Part shown: piece by piece, positions 17,811-26,504 of the stretch
Position numbering within the stretch: position 1 is the first letter of the stretch
Layout: every line of letters begins with the position of its first letter
Assembly (NCBI GenBank): GCA_020832905.1
Contig: JAJHRG010000001.1
Location: 190,809-254,808, forward strand
DNA length: 64,000 bases
Direction of reading: 5' to 3'
Source: Thermoproteota archaeon
GTDB lineage: Archaea > Thermoproteota > Methanomethylicia > Methanomethylicales > Methanomethylicaceae
Position numbers and translations under genes: made by a program
Notes under the pieces: generated by a model
Seen by the model: only the letters and a program-made list of their open reading frames with translations
Database searches by the model: none
What the model was told of the DNA's origin: nothing

Positions 17811-19235
17811 ATGGTTCGTTTTTTAGACTTAATGGAACCTATATTAAGATTTATTCCTGAAATTCCTAGACCTCAACGTAAATTAGACTTAAAATATAGA
17901 TTACTATGGACTGGATTAGTTTTAGCTATATATTTAGTAATGTGTGAAATACCACTTTATGGTATTTCTATACGTACAGGTGAATATGAACAATTCTTAA
18001 TATATAGAATAATTTTTGCATCTAAAAAAGGCTCTTTAATGGATCTTGGTATAGGTCCAATAGTTACTGCTGGCTTAATTATGCAAATTATTGCAGGATC
18101 AAAATTAATTAATATAGATCTTACTAAACCAAGAGATAGAGCTCTCTTTACAGGTACTCAAAAATTCTTAGCAATAATAATTACAATATTTGAAGCAACT
18201 GTTTTTTTAATAGGTGGAAGTTATGGACGACTTGATTTACTTCATTCCATATTAGTAATTATTCAACTAACTATAGTTGGTATTCTTGTAATTTTATTGG
18301 ATGAATTAATTCAAAAAGGATGGGGAATTGGAAGTGGTGTTAGTTTATTTATTCTTGCAGGTGTTTCTCAGCAAATTTTATGGTTATCTTTTTCACCAAT
18401 AGGACCTGTAGCTGATGGTAAGTCATTAGGCGCAGTAATAGCATTCTTTCAAACAATGATTAATGGAGAAAATATTCTTAAAGCATTTTCAAGATATCCC
18501 TATCCTGATATGACTGGATTCATTACTATGATTATAATATTATTAGTTGCTATATACTTAGAAGGAATGAGAATTGAAATTCCTGTAGCTCATCCAAAAT
18601 ATGGTGGATTACGTGCAAGAATACCATTAAAGTTTATGTATGTTTCTAATATTCCTATAATATTAACTTCTGCTTTATTTGCTAACTTCTACTTATTTGG
18701 ACAATTAATTTGGCAGAATTTTAACTTCTTAAATAATAATCCATTGATTAATTGGTTTGTAATGTTTAATTCTACAGCTACTGGTTTACAACCGCTACCA
18801 GGTTGTTTTATTTACTATATTACATCTCCAAGAAGTTTAGCTCATGTTATACATGATCCTTTACATGCTGTAATATATGTAATAATGTTAGTTTTCTTTT
18901 CTACAATATTTGCAAAAATTTGGGTGGAAGTATCTGGTATGAGTGCTCAAGCACAAGCTCAACAACTTATAGCTGCAGGATTGCAAATACCTGGATTTAG
19001 AAGATCTCCAATAGTAATTGAACATTTATTAAGTAAGTATATTCCTCCTCTTACTATCATGAGTGGAATAATGATTGGATTATTAGCTGGAATTGCTGAT
19101 ATGCTTGGTGCAATAGGTACTGGAATTGGTATACTATTATCAGTAGGTATAGTATATCAGTATTATCAGCTACTTGCTAGAGAACATCTTGAGGAAATAT
19201 ATCCTGGTATAAGTAAAATATTAGGAAGAGAGTAG
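17811..19235 (+). CDS. secY: Preprotein translocase subunit SecY (Sec61 alpha)
   Basis: A 474-aa integral membrane protein with about ten hydrophobic segments. The N-terminal LDLMEPILRFIPEIPRPQRK precedes TM1, and the plug region is near GSLMDLGIGPIVTAGLIMQI. GWGIGSGVSLFILAGVSQQI and the loop EVSGMSAQAQAQQLIAAGLQ are conserved, and a ribosome-binding cytosolic loop (GMRIEIPVAHPKYGG) is visible. It forms the protein-conducting channel with SecE and Sec beta, which are not in this window. Confidence 0.97.
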   Translation: MVRFLDLMEPILRFIPEIPRPQRKLDLKYRLLWTGLVLAIYLVMCEIPLYGISIRTGEYEQFLIYRIIFASKKGSLMDLGIGPIVTAGLIMQIIAGSKLINIDLTKPRDRALFTGTQKFLAIIITIFEATVFLIGGSYGRLDLLHSILVIIQLTIVGILVILLDELIQKGWGIGSGVSLFILAGVSQQILWLSFSPIGPVADGKSLGAVIAFFQTMINGENILKAFSRYPYPDMTGFITMIIILLVAIYLEGMRIEIPVAHPKYGGLRARIPLKFMYVSNIPIILTSALFANFYLFGQLIWQNFNFLNNNPLINWFVMFNSTATGLQPLPGCFIYYITSPRSLAHVIHDPLHAVIYVIMLVFFSTIFAKIWVEVSGMSAQAQAQQLIAAGLQIPGFRRSPIVIEHLLSKYIPPLTIMSGIMIGLLAGIADMLGAIGTGIGILLSVGIVYQYYQLLAREHLEEIYPGISKILGRE

Positions 19236-19242
19236 ATGTTTT

Positions 19243-19824
19243 ATGAAGAAAGGAAAACTTGTAATAGTAATTGGTGTACCTGGTGTAGGCAAGACTACTG
19301 TAATTAATTCAGCTTTAGAATATTGTAAAGAAAACAAAATTGAAGTGGAATATGTCAACTATGGAGATATAATGTTTGAAGAAGCTAAAAAAATAGTTAA
19401 TAATAGAGATGAAATAAGAAAGCTTCCTATAGAGAAACAAAAACAACTTCAATTAAATGCAGCAAATAAAATAATGGAAATGGTCAAAGATAAAAATGTA
19501 TTACTAGATACTCATATGTTCATAAGAACAGAAAATGGATATATGCCAGGTCTTCCCATATGGGTTGCTGAAAAATTATTACCTGATTCTATTGTCTTAA
19601 TAGAAGCAAGTCCAGAGGAGATTTCAAAACGTAGAAAAAAAGATTCAAATATAAGAATGAGAGAAGAAGATACATCTGAAAAAATAAATGAACATCAGTT
19701 AATGGGGAGATTTGGTGCTGCTTCTTTAGCAATACTTACAGGATGTACTGTTTTAATTCTTGAAAATAAAGAAGGATATTATAAAGAAGTAGGGAAAAAA
19801 ATTGCATCATTATTTATGAGGTGA
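19243..19824 (+). CDS. adkA: Adenylate kinase, archaeal AdkA type
   Basis: A 193-aa P-loop kinase converting AMP and ATP to 2 ADP. The Walker A is VIGVPGVGKTTVI near the N-terminus, with LLDTHMFIRTENGYMPGLPI and VLIEASPEEISKRRKKD following. This organisation is the trimeric archaeal AdkA rather than bacterial Adk (no zinc lid). It lies 7 nt after secY, the standard archaeal order. Confidence 0.93.
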   Translation: MKKGKLVIVIGVPGVGKTTVINSALEYCKENKIEVEYVNYGDIMFEEAKKIVNNRDEIRKLPIEKQKQLQLNAANKIMEMVKDKNVLLDTHMFIRTENGYMPGLPIWVAEKLLPDSIVLIEASPEEISKRRKKDSNIRMREEDTSEKINEHQLMGRFGAASLAILTGCTVLILENKEGYYKEVGKKIASLFMR

Positions 19825-19828
19825 AAAT

Positions 19829-20359
19829 ATGGTTTTTGAGTCTTTGGTAGAATTCTATAATTCTATTGTTATAATTCTTTCATCTATATTAGGTCCTGCA
19901 AAAAACTTTCCATTTTCATCATTAACAATTTCATTAATATCTATTGCAATGCTTTTAATTTCTTCAATTGTTACTCGTAAATTAACTGATGTAGAAAAAA
20001 CAAGAAGGATTATGATGCAAGTAAAAGAATGGCAAGATGCTTACATGAAGGCTATTAGAGAGAAGGATAATAAACAAATTGAGAAACTTAAAAAGAAGGA
20101 AGTTGTTATTAGAAAACTTCAAGCTGAAATTATGAGAGAGCAATTTAAACCATTAATTTTTACTCTAATTCCATTTATGATTATTTTCTATTTATTCTTA
20201 GGTGTATTTGAATATAATCAAATGATAGTGGCCAAATCACCATTAACAATACCTTTTTTAGGTAATAATTTTACATTTTGGATTTGGTATCTTATTACAA
20301 CTTTTGCATTTTCACCATTAATTCAAAGATTATTTAATTTACCTTCAGTACAAGATTAG
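19829..20359 (+). CDS. DUF106/EMC3-TMCO1-like membrane insertase homologue
   Basis: A 176-aa membrane protein with three hydrophobic segments (about 30-50, 110-130 and 140-165). Between the first two lies a charged cytosolic coiled coil, KEWQDAYMKAIREKDNKQIE followed by KLKKKEVVIRKLQAEIM. This is the archaeal DUF106 layout, part of the Oxa1/YidC superfamily, and probably acts with SecY in membrane protein insertion. The location directly after secY-adkA supports that role. A GGTGAA SD overlaps the adkA stop. Confidence 0.88.
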   Translation: MVFESLVEFYNSIVIILSSILGPAKNFPFSSLTISLISIAMLLISSIVTRKLTDVEKTRRIMMQVKEWQDAYMKAIREKDNKQIEKLKKKEVVIRKLQAEIMREQFKPLIFTLIPFMIIFYLFLGVFEYNQMIVAKSPLTIPFLGNNFTFWIWYLITTFAFSPLIQRLFNLPSVQD

Positions 20360-20369
20360 GTGTTTTATA

Positions 20370-20924
20370 TTGAAGATAAAAGATTTAATTATAGCAATAA
20401 GTGGTCCACCAGGATCTGGAAAATCTTATTGTGCATCTCAATTAGCTAACATTTATAAAATTCCTCATTACTCTATTGGTAAGATATTTAGAAATATGGC
20501 ACAAGAACGTAATATGACAATTGAAGAATTTTCAAAACTTGCTGAAAAAGATTATACAATAGATATAGAATTAGATAAAAAAACTATAGAATTAGCAAAA
20601 AGTGGTGGATGTATTATAGAGGGAAGATTAGTATCTTTTTTCCTAAGATCTTCTCCAAATTTATTAAGTTTTTATCTTACAGCACCATTTGAAGAAAGAG
20701 TAAGAAGAATTGCTTTAAGAGAAGGTATTAGTATTGAAGAAGCTGAAAAAAAGACAAGAATAAGAGAAGAGAGCGAAAAGATGAGATATAAAGCAATTTA
20801 TAATATTGATATAAATGATTTATCAGTTTATGATTTTGTAATAGATACATCAAAATGGAGTAAAGAAAAAATAGTTCTCTTATTGAAAAGTATAATAGAC
20901 TTGTACTTAGGGGAAAACGATTGA
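20370..20924 (+). CDS. cmk: Cytidylate kinase, archaeal type
   Basis: A 184-aa P-loop kinase phosphorylating CMP/dCMP. Walker A is IAISGPPGSGKSYCAS; next come YSIGKIFRNMAQERNMTIEE, the DYTIDIELDK segment, and IIEGRLVSFFLR; a lid region holds IREESEKMRYKAIYNIDIND. It starts with TTG at 20370. It overlaps the cbf5 start by 4 nt, matching the conserved cmk-truB pairing in archaea. Confidence 0.93.
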   Translation: MKIKDLIIAISGPPGSGKSYCASQLANIYKIPHYSIGKIFRNMAQERNMTIEEFSKLAEKDYTIDIELDKKTIELAKSGGCIIEGRLVSFFLRSSPNLLSFYLTAPFEERVRRIALREGISIEEAEKKTRIREESEKMRYKAIYNIDINDLSVYDFVIDTSKWSKEKIVLLLKSIIDLYLGEND

Positions 20925-21883
20925 GCGAAGAACTTTTAGTAAAGGATGAAGATGAAACAAATCCAAATTTTGGATGGAAGCCTAGAGAACGTCCTATAAA
21001 GGAATATATTGAAACAGGTGTAATAAATCTAGATAAACCTCCAGGTCCTACTAGTCATGAAGTAGTAGCTTGGGTAAAGCGAATGCTTTCTATAGATAAA
21101 GCAGGTCATGGTGGTACACTTGATCCTAAAGTAACTGGAGTCTTACCAATAACACTAGGAAGAGCAACTCGACTTGTTTCATTTCTTATGAAATCAGGAA
21201 AAGAATATGTTACTGTTATGGAACTACATGAAGATGTAAGTGAGGAAAGACTAAAAGAAGTCATTAATGAATTTATTGGTCCAATTTATCAAATACCTCC
21301 TATAAGATCTTCTGTGAAAAGAGCTTTAAGAATTAGAACAATAAAATCAATAAAGATTTTAGAAAAAATTGGAAAATTTGTCTTAATGAGGATAGATTGT
21401 GAAGCTGGTACTTATATAAGAAAACTTTGTCATGATATAGGAGAAGTTCTTGGATGTGGTGCTCATATGAAAGAACTTCGTAGAGTAAGAGCTGGACCAT
21501 TTAGAGAAGAAACTTCTATTACTCTTTATACTCTTCTAGATGCTATAACATTATGGAAGGAATATAATGATGAAAGTCTAATAAGAAAAGTTATTATACC
21601 AATTGAAGAAGTCATGACAGATTTTCCTAAAATATATGTAAGAGATTCTGCTATTGATGCTTTATGTCATGGTGCAAATTTAGCAGCACCAGGTGTATTA
21701 CGTTTAAGTAAAGGAATAAAACCAGGAGATATTGTTTGTGTAATGAGCTTAAAAGGTGAACTTATAGGAATAGGGAAAGCTTTAAAATCTAGTGAAGAGA
21801 TTTTAGAATTAGAACATGGTATTGTTGTAGATATGGAAAGAATAATAATGGAGCCAGGTTTATATCCGAAAGGTTGGGATTGA
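20921..21883 (+). CDS. truB: tRNA/rRNA pseudouridine synthase Cbf5
   Basis: A 320-aa Cbf5 (dyskerin) protein. The catalytic Asp lies in HGGTLDPKVTGVLPITLGRA; TYIRKLCHDIGEVLGCGAHM is the second conserved block. The C-terminal PUA domain runs from about residue 235 (IYVRDSAIDALCHGANLAAP). It is the catalytic subunit of H/ACA RNPs and can act alone on tRNA U55. In many crenarchaea cbf5 carries a BHB mRNA intron; here the reading frame is continuous. It starts with TTG 20921. Confidence 0.95.
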   Translation: MSEELLVKDEDETNPNFGWKPRERPIKEYIETGVINLDKPPGPTSHEVVAWVKRMLSIDKAGHGGTLDPKVTGVLPITLGRATRLVSFLMKSGKEYVTVMELHEDVSEERLKEVINEFIGPIYQIPPIRSSVKRALRIRTIKSIKILEKIGKFVLMRIDCEAGTYIRKLCHDIGEVLGCGAHMKELRRVRAGPFREETSITLYTLLDAITLWKEYNDESLIRKVIIPIEEVMTDFPKIYVRDSAIDALCHGANLAAPGVLRLSKGIKPGDIVCVMSLKGELIGIGKALKSSEEILELEHGIVVDMERIIMEPGLYPKGWD

Positions 21884-22488
21884 TGAGTAATGTTCATTAT
21901 TTTACAAATCAACCTATTAAACATAAGTATAGGATAAGTTTTAACTTAGTGAATACTACTATTAATTTACTAAGTAGTGATGGTGTATTTTCCAAAAAAC
22001 GTATTGATACTGGTACAAAAGTTTTAATTGAAGGTATATTAAAAAATATTTCAATTCATGATGATGCAGAAGTTTTAGATTTGGGATGTGGATATGGAGT
22101 AATAGGAATTACAATTGCTAAATTAAATCCAAAAGCTAGAGTAACAATGGTTGATATAAATCCAGTAGCAATAAAACTTACTAGGGAAAATATTAAGTTA
22201 AATCAAGTAGAAAATGCTATAGTTATAAGAAGTAATCTTTATTCTCAGCTTAGAAATAAGAAATTTGATTTTATTATCTCAAATCCTCCTTTAGCTGCTG
22301 GTTATAAAGTAATTTTTCCCTTAATAGAAGGTGCTAAAGATCATCTTAAAGAAAAAGGAAGAATTATTATTGTATTGAGGAAAGGAGTAAATGCTATACC
22401 AAATAAAATGAAAGAAGTTTTTGGAAATGTAGAATTACTGTACAAAAGAGCTGGATATAGAGTATTTCAGTCAATAAAAATCTCTTAG
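21883..22488 (+). CDS. RsmC-like class I SAM-dependent RNA methyltransferase
   Basis: A 201-aa Rossmann methyltransferase. Visible motifs are GVFSKKRIDTGTKVLIEGIL, the SAM-binding EVLDLGCGYGVIGI, MVDINPVAIKLTREN and the catalytic ISNPPLAAG. The NPP motif indicates methylation of an exocyclic amino group, as in RsmC (m2G). It starts with the ATG overlapping the cbf5 stop (TGATG). A role in rRNA or tRNA modification is likely from motif and context; the target is unknown. Confidence 0.85.
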   Translation: MSNVHYFTNQPIKHKYRISFNLVNTTINLLSSDGVFSKKRIDTGTKVLIEGILKNISIHDDAEVLDLGCGYGVIGITIAKLNPKARVTMVDINPVAIKLTRENIKLNQVENAIVIRSNLYSQLRNKKFDFIISNPPLAAGYKVIFPLIEGAKDHLKEKGRIIIVLRKGVNAIPNKMKEVFGNVELLYKRAGYRVFQSIKIS

Positions 22489-22566
22489 GAGAAAAAAATA
22501 ATAAATTCTGATCTATATTATAGAATTGTACTTTATGCCGAGGTCTCCTAGTCTGGTAGGGAGCAG

Positions 22567-22578
22567 AAGATAGCTTAA
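22567..22578 (+). other. tRNA-Ser intron 1, 12 nt, position 29/30
   Basis: Central helix GAGC (22561-22564) pairs with GCTT (22573-22576), including one G-U pair. The 3-nt bulges are AGA (22565-22567) and AAG (22577-22579). The outer helix is AGG (22558-22560) with CCT (22580-22582), and the inner loop has 5 nt. Canonical cleavage between bulge positions 2 and 3 gives exactly this intron. Confidence 0.75.
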
Positions 22579-22586
22579 GCCTGGAG

Positions 22587-22597
22587 AACCTCTAGTT
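22587..22597 (+). other. tRNA-Ser intron 2, 11 nt, canonical position 37/38
   Basis: Central helix CTGG (22581-22584) pairs with CTAG (22592-22595), including one G-U pair. The bulges are AGA (22585-22587) and TTA (22596-22598), and the inner loop is 4 nt. The outer helix is the 5-bp anticodon stem, which forms fully once intron 1 is gone. Bases 22581-22582 take part in both BHBs, so the two splicing events may be ordered. Confidence 0.75.
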
Positions 22598-22647
22598 AGC
22601 CTGTGCCCGTAATGGGCTCGGGGGTTCAAATCCCCCCCTCGGCGCCA

Positions 22648-23072
22648 TTTGTTATTATTCTAAGTCTCATGCATATTCATAAAACTTAAACTTAATACTA
22701 TTTTTCTATATTGTATGTATTCTTTTGATATTTTTTCTAACATATATAACATTATTAATAATCTTGTTTTCTAATATAATTATAATCATTAGTCTTATCT
22801 TTCAATGCAAAATGGATATAAGAGCTTAGTAATCTTCTTTGTTTTAAAATTACTTGTTAATAATGAGTTAAATAAAAATTGTAATTACTAAATTTCTTAT
22901 TAAATGCAAAATTGGTAATCATAAAAGGAACTCTTATTTAAAGAAAAAAGAAATAAAAGTAATTAGATACATAAGTTTAGTCAATATCTTAAATAATAAA
23001 AGTTTAATATTGCGTAATTCTTAAATATTTTTAATTTCTGGTTTTTAATCTTGCTATAGTGGGTAGATAAAA
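22648..23072 (+). other. 425-bp AT-rich spacer without a recognised gene
   Basis: I see no ORF or GC-rich RNA island here. A short imperfect repeat, AATGCAAAATGGATAT (22806-22821) and AATGCAAAATTGGTAAT (22903-22919), is the only pattern noted. The last 60 bp, with TTCTTAAATATTTTT near 23020-23034, probably hold the promoter of the uS13 operon. GGGTAG at 23061-23066 is a weak SD for the TTG at 23073. Confidence 0.5.
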
Positions 23073-23558
23073 TTGACCTCCTCATATAGACACGTAGTAA
23101 GAATACTAGATACAGATTTAAAAGGAGATGAAAAGTTAGCTTATGCTTTAGCTAAGATTAGAGGTGTTGGTATAAATCTTGCTTATGCTGTTTTAAGAAT
23201 TTGTAATATAGATCCTGAAATGCGAGTAGGATATTTGCAAGATAGTGATGTAAAGAAAATTGAAGAAACTTTATTAAATTTACCATCATACTTACCTCCA
23301 TATATGCTAAATAGAAGAAAGGATTTACTAACGGGAAAGAATCTACATCTTTATGGTTCAGATTTAGTACTTTCAATGAAAATGGATATAGATCTAATGA
23401 AGAAAATAAAGTGTTGGAAGGGTATTCGTCATGCACTTGGTTTAAAAGTACGTGGACAATGTACTAGAACTACTGGTAGATTTGGAATGACAGTTGGTGT
23501 TGTAAGAAAATCTGCACAACAGCAACAACAGAAGAAAGAAAAAGAGAAGGAAAAGTAA
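23073..23558 (+). CDS. rps13: Ribosomal protein uS13
   Basis: A 161-aa archaeal uS13. Segments: YRHVVRILDTDLKGDEKLAY, AKIRGVGINLAYAVLRICNI, and the C-terminal GIRHALGLKVRGQCTRTTGR. It ends in a low-complexity Gln/Lys/Glu tail (about 15 residues), longer than usual. It starts with TTG at 23073. It is first in the second ribosomal operon, in the order uS13-uS4-uS11-Rpo3 standard for archaea. Confidence 0.97.
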   Translation: MTSSYRHVVRILDTDLKGDEKLAYALAKIRGVGINLAYAVLRICNIDPEMRVGYLQDSDVKKIEETLLNLPSYLPPYMLNRRKDLLTGKNLHLYGSDLVLSMKMDIDLMKKIKCWKGIRHALGLKVRGQCTRTTGRFGMTVGVVRKSAQQQQQKKEKEKEK

Positions 23559-23567
23559 GGTGATAAA

Positions 23568-24068
23568 ATGGGAGATATAAAGAGATGTAGGAAAAAATGG
23601 GAAGGGCCTCATCATCCATGGAGAAAAGATGTACTTGAAAAAGAACTTATTTTATTAGGAAAATATGGATTAAGAAATAAGCGAGAATTATGGATTGCTA
23701 ATTCAATGCTTAAGAGTATAAGAAGAAGAGCAATTTCAATATTAGGATTAGAGAAAAACGAAAAAGAAAAAGAAGAAAAAATCCTAATAAATAAACTCTA
23801 TAGAATGGGATTAGTTGAAGAAAATGCTACACTTGATGATGTATTAGGTCTTACTGTTGAGGATATATTAAAGAGACGATTACAATCAGTACTTGTTAGT
23901 CTAGGTATTGCAAAAACACCATATCAAGCAAGACAGCTTATTGTTCATGGTCATGTATATATAGGTAATAGACGTGTAACAGTTCCAGGATATTTAGTAA
24001 GTAGAGAAGAAGAATCTATGATAAAATGTTTATTACCAATTGAAAAACCAGTTGAAAAGGTGACATAA
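23568..24068 (+). CDS. rps4: Ribosomal protein uS4
   Basis: A 166-aa archaeal uS4. The N-terminal part has [20 protein letters not shown] and [20 protein letters not shown]; the S4 RNA-binding domain is [28 protein letters not shown] is the SD. It nucleates 30S assembly. uS11 starts one base after its stop. Confidence 0.97.
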   Translation: MGDIKRCRKKWEGPHHPWRKDVLEKELILLGKYGLRNKRELWIANSMLKSIRRRAISILGLEKNEKEKEEKILINKLYRMGLVEENATLDDVLGLTVEDILKRRLQSVLVSLGIAKTPYQARQLIVHGHVYIGNRRVTVPGYLVSREEESMIKCLLPIEKPVEKVT

Positions 24069-24069
24069 C

Positions 24070-24468
24070 ATGTCTTCTTCTAAAAATTTAAGATGGGGAA
24101 TAGCTCACATTTATAGTTCATTTAACAATACTATTGTACATATAACAGATATAACTGGTGCTGAAACTATTTCTATTCAGTCTGGAGGTAGATTTGTTAA
24201 AGCAGATAGAGATAAACCATCCCCATATGCTGCTATGATGGCTGCAATGAAAGCTGCTCAAGAAGCTATGGAGAAGGGTATAAATGCAGTTCATATAAAG
24301 GTAAGAGCTCCAGGAGGTCATAAAAGTAAAACACCAGGTCCTGGAGCTCAAGCAGCTATAAGAGCTCTTGCTAGAACAGGTCTCGTTATTGGTAGAATTG
24401 AAGATGTTACACCTACACCTCATGATACAACAAGAAGACCTGGAGGAAGAAGAGGAAGAAGAGTATAG
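24070..24468 (+). CDS. rps11: Ribosomal protein uS11
   Basis: A 132-aa uS11. Diagnostic segments are [60 protein letters not shown] and the basic end [12 protein letters not shown]. It lies on the 30S platform at the E site. AAGGTGAC is the SD within uS4. Confidence 0.98.
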   Translation: MSSSKNLRWGIAHIYSSFNNTIVHITDITGAETISIQSGGRFVKADRDKPSPYAAMMAAMKAAQEAMEKGINAVHIKVRAPGGHKSKTPGPGAQAAIRALARTGLVIGRIEDVTPTPHDTTRRPGGRRGRRV

Positions 24469-24479
24469 TGGAGATTATC

Positions 24480-25313
24480 ATGGAGTTAGAATATTTAACT
24501 GATAATCAGTACAATCAATTACATTTAATATTTAAAGGAGCTGATCTTGCATTTGTTAATGCTATTAGACGTATAATAATGGCAGATCTATTAATTCCTG
24601 CTATTGATAGAGTTTACATTTTTGAAAATACAAGTATTTTGCATGATGAAATATTAGCACATAGACTTAGTATGATTCCATTAAAAGGAGGGGAAAATCT
24701 AGTACCTCCTGAGAAATGTGATTGTAAAGGAAAAGGTTGTCCAAAATGTGAAGCTATTCTTTCACTTGAAGTAGAAGCACATGAAAATTTTACAACAGTT
24801 TATTCTGGTGAATTAAAATCAGAAGGTTCTGTTTATCCAGTAAGTGATAAGATTCCTATTGTTAAGTTAAATGCAGGTCAAAAAATTTCACTTGAGGCAC
24901 ATGTTCGCTTAGGTAGAGGAAGAGATCATGCAAAATGGCAACCAGTATCAGTTTGTGTTATTAAATATCAGCCTGTAGTATTAGTTAATGAGAAATGTGA
25001 TCTTTGTGGTATATGTGTAGAACGTTGTCCAAAGAAAATACTTGAGATAAAAAATAATAAGCTTATTGTAACATCTATTTGGAAATGTTCTTTATGTAAA
25101 GTATGTGAAGAAGTTTGTCCTAATTCTGCTATAAATGTAAGTTATAATGATAATATATTGCGACTTACACTAGAAACTACTGGATCAAGATCAAATGAAG
25201 AACTTTTACTAATGGCTTGTGATTATTTAATTAATAAATGTAAAGAACTTAAAGAATCAATTAATTCTGCTTTGGAGGTTATAAGTAATGGTAAAGAGAA
25301 CATTACCAACTAA
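24480..25313 (+). CDS. rpoD: RNA polymerase subunit Rpo3 (RpoD) with ferredoxin domain
   Basis: A 277-aa alpha-like subunit. The dimerisation part includes GADLAFVNAIRRIIMADLLI and HRLSMIPLKG. A Cys-rich CDCKGKGCPKCE loop follows. An inserted ferredoxin-like domain has CDLCGICVERCP and CSLCKVCEEVCP, two complete CxxCxxCxxxCP sets, so it could hold two 4Fe-4S clusters. Some archaea retain such clusters, which help assemble the Rpo3-Rpo11 dimer. The ATG at 24480 is preferred to the GTG overlapping the uS11 stop. Confidence 0.96.
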   Translation: MELEYLTDNQYNQLHLIFKGADLAFVNAIRRIIMADLLIPAIDRVYIFENTSILHDEILAHRLSMIPLKGGENLVPPEKCDCKGKGCPKCEAILSLEVEAHENFTTVYSGELKSEGSVYPVSDKIPIVKLNAGQKISLEAHVRLGRGRDHAKWQPVSVCVIKYQPVVLVNEKCDLCGICVERCPKKILEIKNNKLIVTSIWKCSLCKVCEEVCPNSAINVSYNDNILRLTLETTGSRSNEELLLMACDYLINKCKELKESINSALEVISNGKENITN

Positions 25314-25653
25314 TCCTAGAGTAAGAAGACTAATAAGATTATTAAGAAAGACATCAAATAAGTATCATGCAAAAATATGGAAGGCAATTGCTGAAGCTCT
25401 ATGTATTCCTAGTAGAAAAAGAATTGTTATAAACTTAAGTAAAATAGACAAATTAACAAAAGAAGGAGAATGCGTAGTAGTTGCAGGTAAGGTTCTAGGT
25501 TTTGGAAATCTTTCTAAAAAAGTTGATATTGCAGCATTATCATTTAGTAAAACAGCAAAATCTAAAATAATTAAATCTGGTGGTAGAGCTCTATACATCG
25601 AGGAACTAATTTCTATAAATCCTAAAGGAAGGAATGTAAAAATTTTAAGGTGA
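25288..25653 (+). CDS. rpl18e: Ribosomal protein eL18
   Basis: A 121-aa eL18. It begins MVKRTLPTNPRVRRLIRLLR and contains WKAIAEALCIPSRKRIVINL, GECVVVAGKVLGFGNLSKKV and the closing INPKGRNVKILR. It overlaps the end of rpoD by 26 nt, with the GGAGGT SD inside rpoD. It is an archaeal/eukaryotic relative of uL15. Confidence 0.97.
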   Translation: MVKRTLPTNPRVRRLIRLLRKTSNKYHAKIWKAIAEALCIPSRKRIVINLSKIDKLTKEGECVVVAGKVLGFGNLSKKVDIAALSFSKTAKSKIIKSGGRALYIEELISINPKGRNVKILR

Positions 25654-25659
25654 ATCTTT

Positions 25660-26094
25660 ATGACAGAAACAATTTATATTGATGGTACAGATTTAAGACT
25701 AGGAAGAATGGCAAGTAGAATTGCTAAACTTTTAATTAATGGAAATAAGGTTGTTGTTGTAAATGCTGAAAAAGTTGTTATATCTGGAAAAAGACAATCT
25801 ATTCTTAATGGTTTTAGAAGATGGATGAGTATTAGAACTCTTAAAAATCCAGAAAAAGTTGGTCCAAAAAGACATAGATCTCCTGATAGAATTGTATATT
25901 ATGCTATAAGAGGAATGCTTCCAAAAAAACCATCAGGAGTAAAAGCCTTAAAGAGATTAAAAGTATATATAGGTATTCCTGAGGAATTGAAATCTGTAAA
26001 GTTTACTCAAATTGATGAAGCACATGTAAAATATCTTCGTGGTCCTTATGTTAGGTTAGAAGAAATATCAAGACTTCTTGGGTGGAAAGGCTAA
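25660..26094 (+). CDS. rpl13: Ribosomal protein uL13
   Basis: A 144-aa archaeal uL13. Segments are YIDGTDLRLGRMASRIAKLL, NGNKVVVVNAEKVVISGKRQ, GPKRHRSPDRIVYYAIRGML and KALKRLKVYIGIPEEL. AAGGTGAA is the SD. uS9 starts on the base after its stop. Confidence 0.97.
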   Translation: MTETIYIDGTDLRLGRMASRIAKLLINGNKVVVVNAEKVVISGKRQSILNGFRRWMSIRTLKNPEKVGPKRHRSPDRIVYYAIRGMLPKKPSGVKALKRLKVYIGIPEELKSVKFTQIDEAHVKYLRGPYVRLEEISRLLGWKG

Positions 26095-26499
26095 ATGAGT
26101 GAAAAAATAGTTATGGCAAGTGGAAAAAGAAAAACAGCAATAGCCAGAGGTATTGGTTATCCAGGAAGAGGAAGAGTACTCATAAATGGAAAACCTTTAG
26201 AAATATATGAGCCAAGAATAGCAAGAATGAAGATTATGGAACCTTTATTAATTGCAGGAAATGATTTAGCCTCAAAATTAGATATTGAAGTAAATGTAAA
26301 AGGCGGAGGATTTATGGGACAAGCAGAAGCTGTAAGACAAGTAATTGCAAAAATACTTAGTGAATTTGGTGGAGAAACTGTCAAGAAGAAGCTTATGGAA
26401 TATGATAGAAGTATGCTTGTAGGCGATCCAAGAAGAACAGAACCAAAGAAATTTGGTGGATATAGTGCAAGAAGAAAGAAGCAGAAATCTTATAGGTGA
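26095..26499 (+). CDS. rps9: Ribosomal protein uS9
   Basis: A 134-aa uS9. Segments are [20 protein letters not shown], the [20 protein letters not shown] helix region, and the C-terminal [20 protein letters not shown] with a terminal YR. This tail reaches the P-site tRNA. It is directly joined to uL13 and followed by Rpo10. Confidence 0.97.
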   Translation: MSEKIVMASGKRKTAIARGIGYPGRGRVLINGKPLEIYEPRIARMKIMEPLLIAGNDLASKLDIEVNVKGGGFMGQAEAVRQVIAKILSEFGGETVKKKLMEYDRSMLVGDPRRTEPKKFGGYSARRKKQKSYR

Positions 26500-26504
26500 A
26501 ATAT

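Larger units (their letters stand above)
22537..22647 (+). tRNA. tRNA-Ser(GGA) with two BHB introns; CCA encoded
   Basis: The acceptor GCCGAGG (22537-22543) pairs with CCTCGGC (22637-22643); the discriminator is G (22644) and CCA is encoded (22645-22647). The T arm is GGGGG-TTCAAAT-CCCCC. A long variable arm (GCCC GTAAT GGGC, 22605-22617) makes it type II, and G73 plus loop CTGGAGA give Ser(GGA). The anticodon stem CAG+GC / GCCTG forms only after removing 22567-22578 (12 nt, position 29/30). The loop closes after removing 22587-22597 (11 nt, position 37/38). Each intron has a BHB with a 4-bp central helix. Confidence 0.9.

Noticed and set aside
22537-22644. A single longer intron in the tRNA, or a tRNA-Leu(TAA) reading via CTTAAGC
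   Set aside because: No single excision makes a 5-bp anticodon stem. The Leu reading has no 3' stem partner, and the discriminator is G, as for Ser, not A.
22648-23072. A hidden gene or RNA in the 425-bp spacer
   Set aside because: No conserved-looking ORF with SD, no GC-rich island and no C/D or BHB pattern was found. The short AATGCAAAAT repeat alone is weak.
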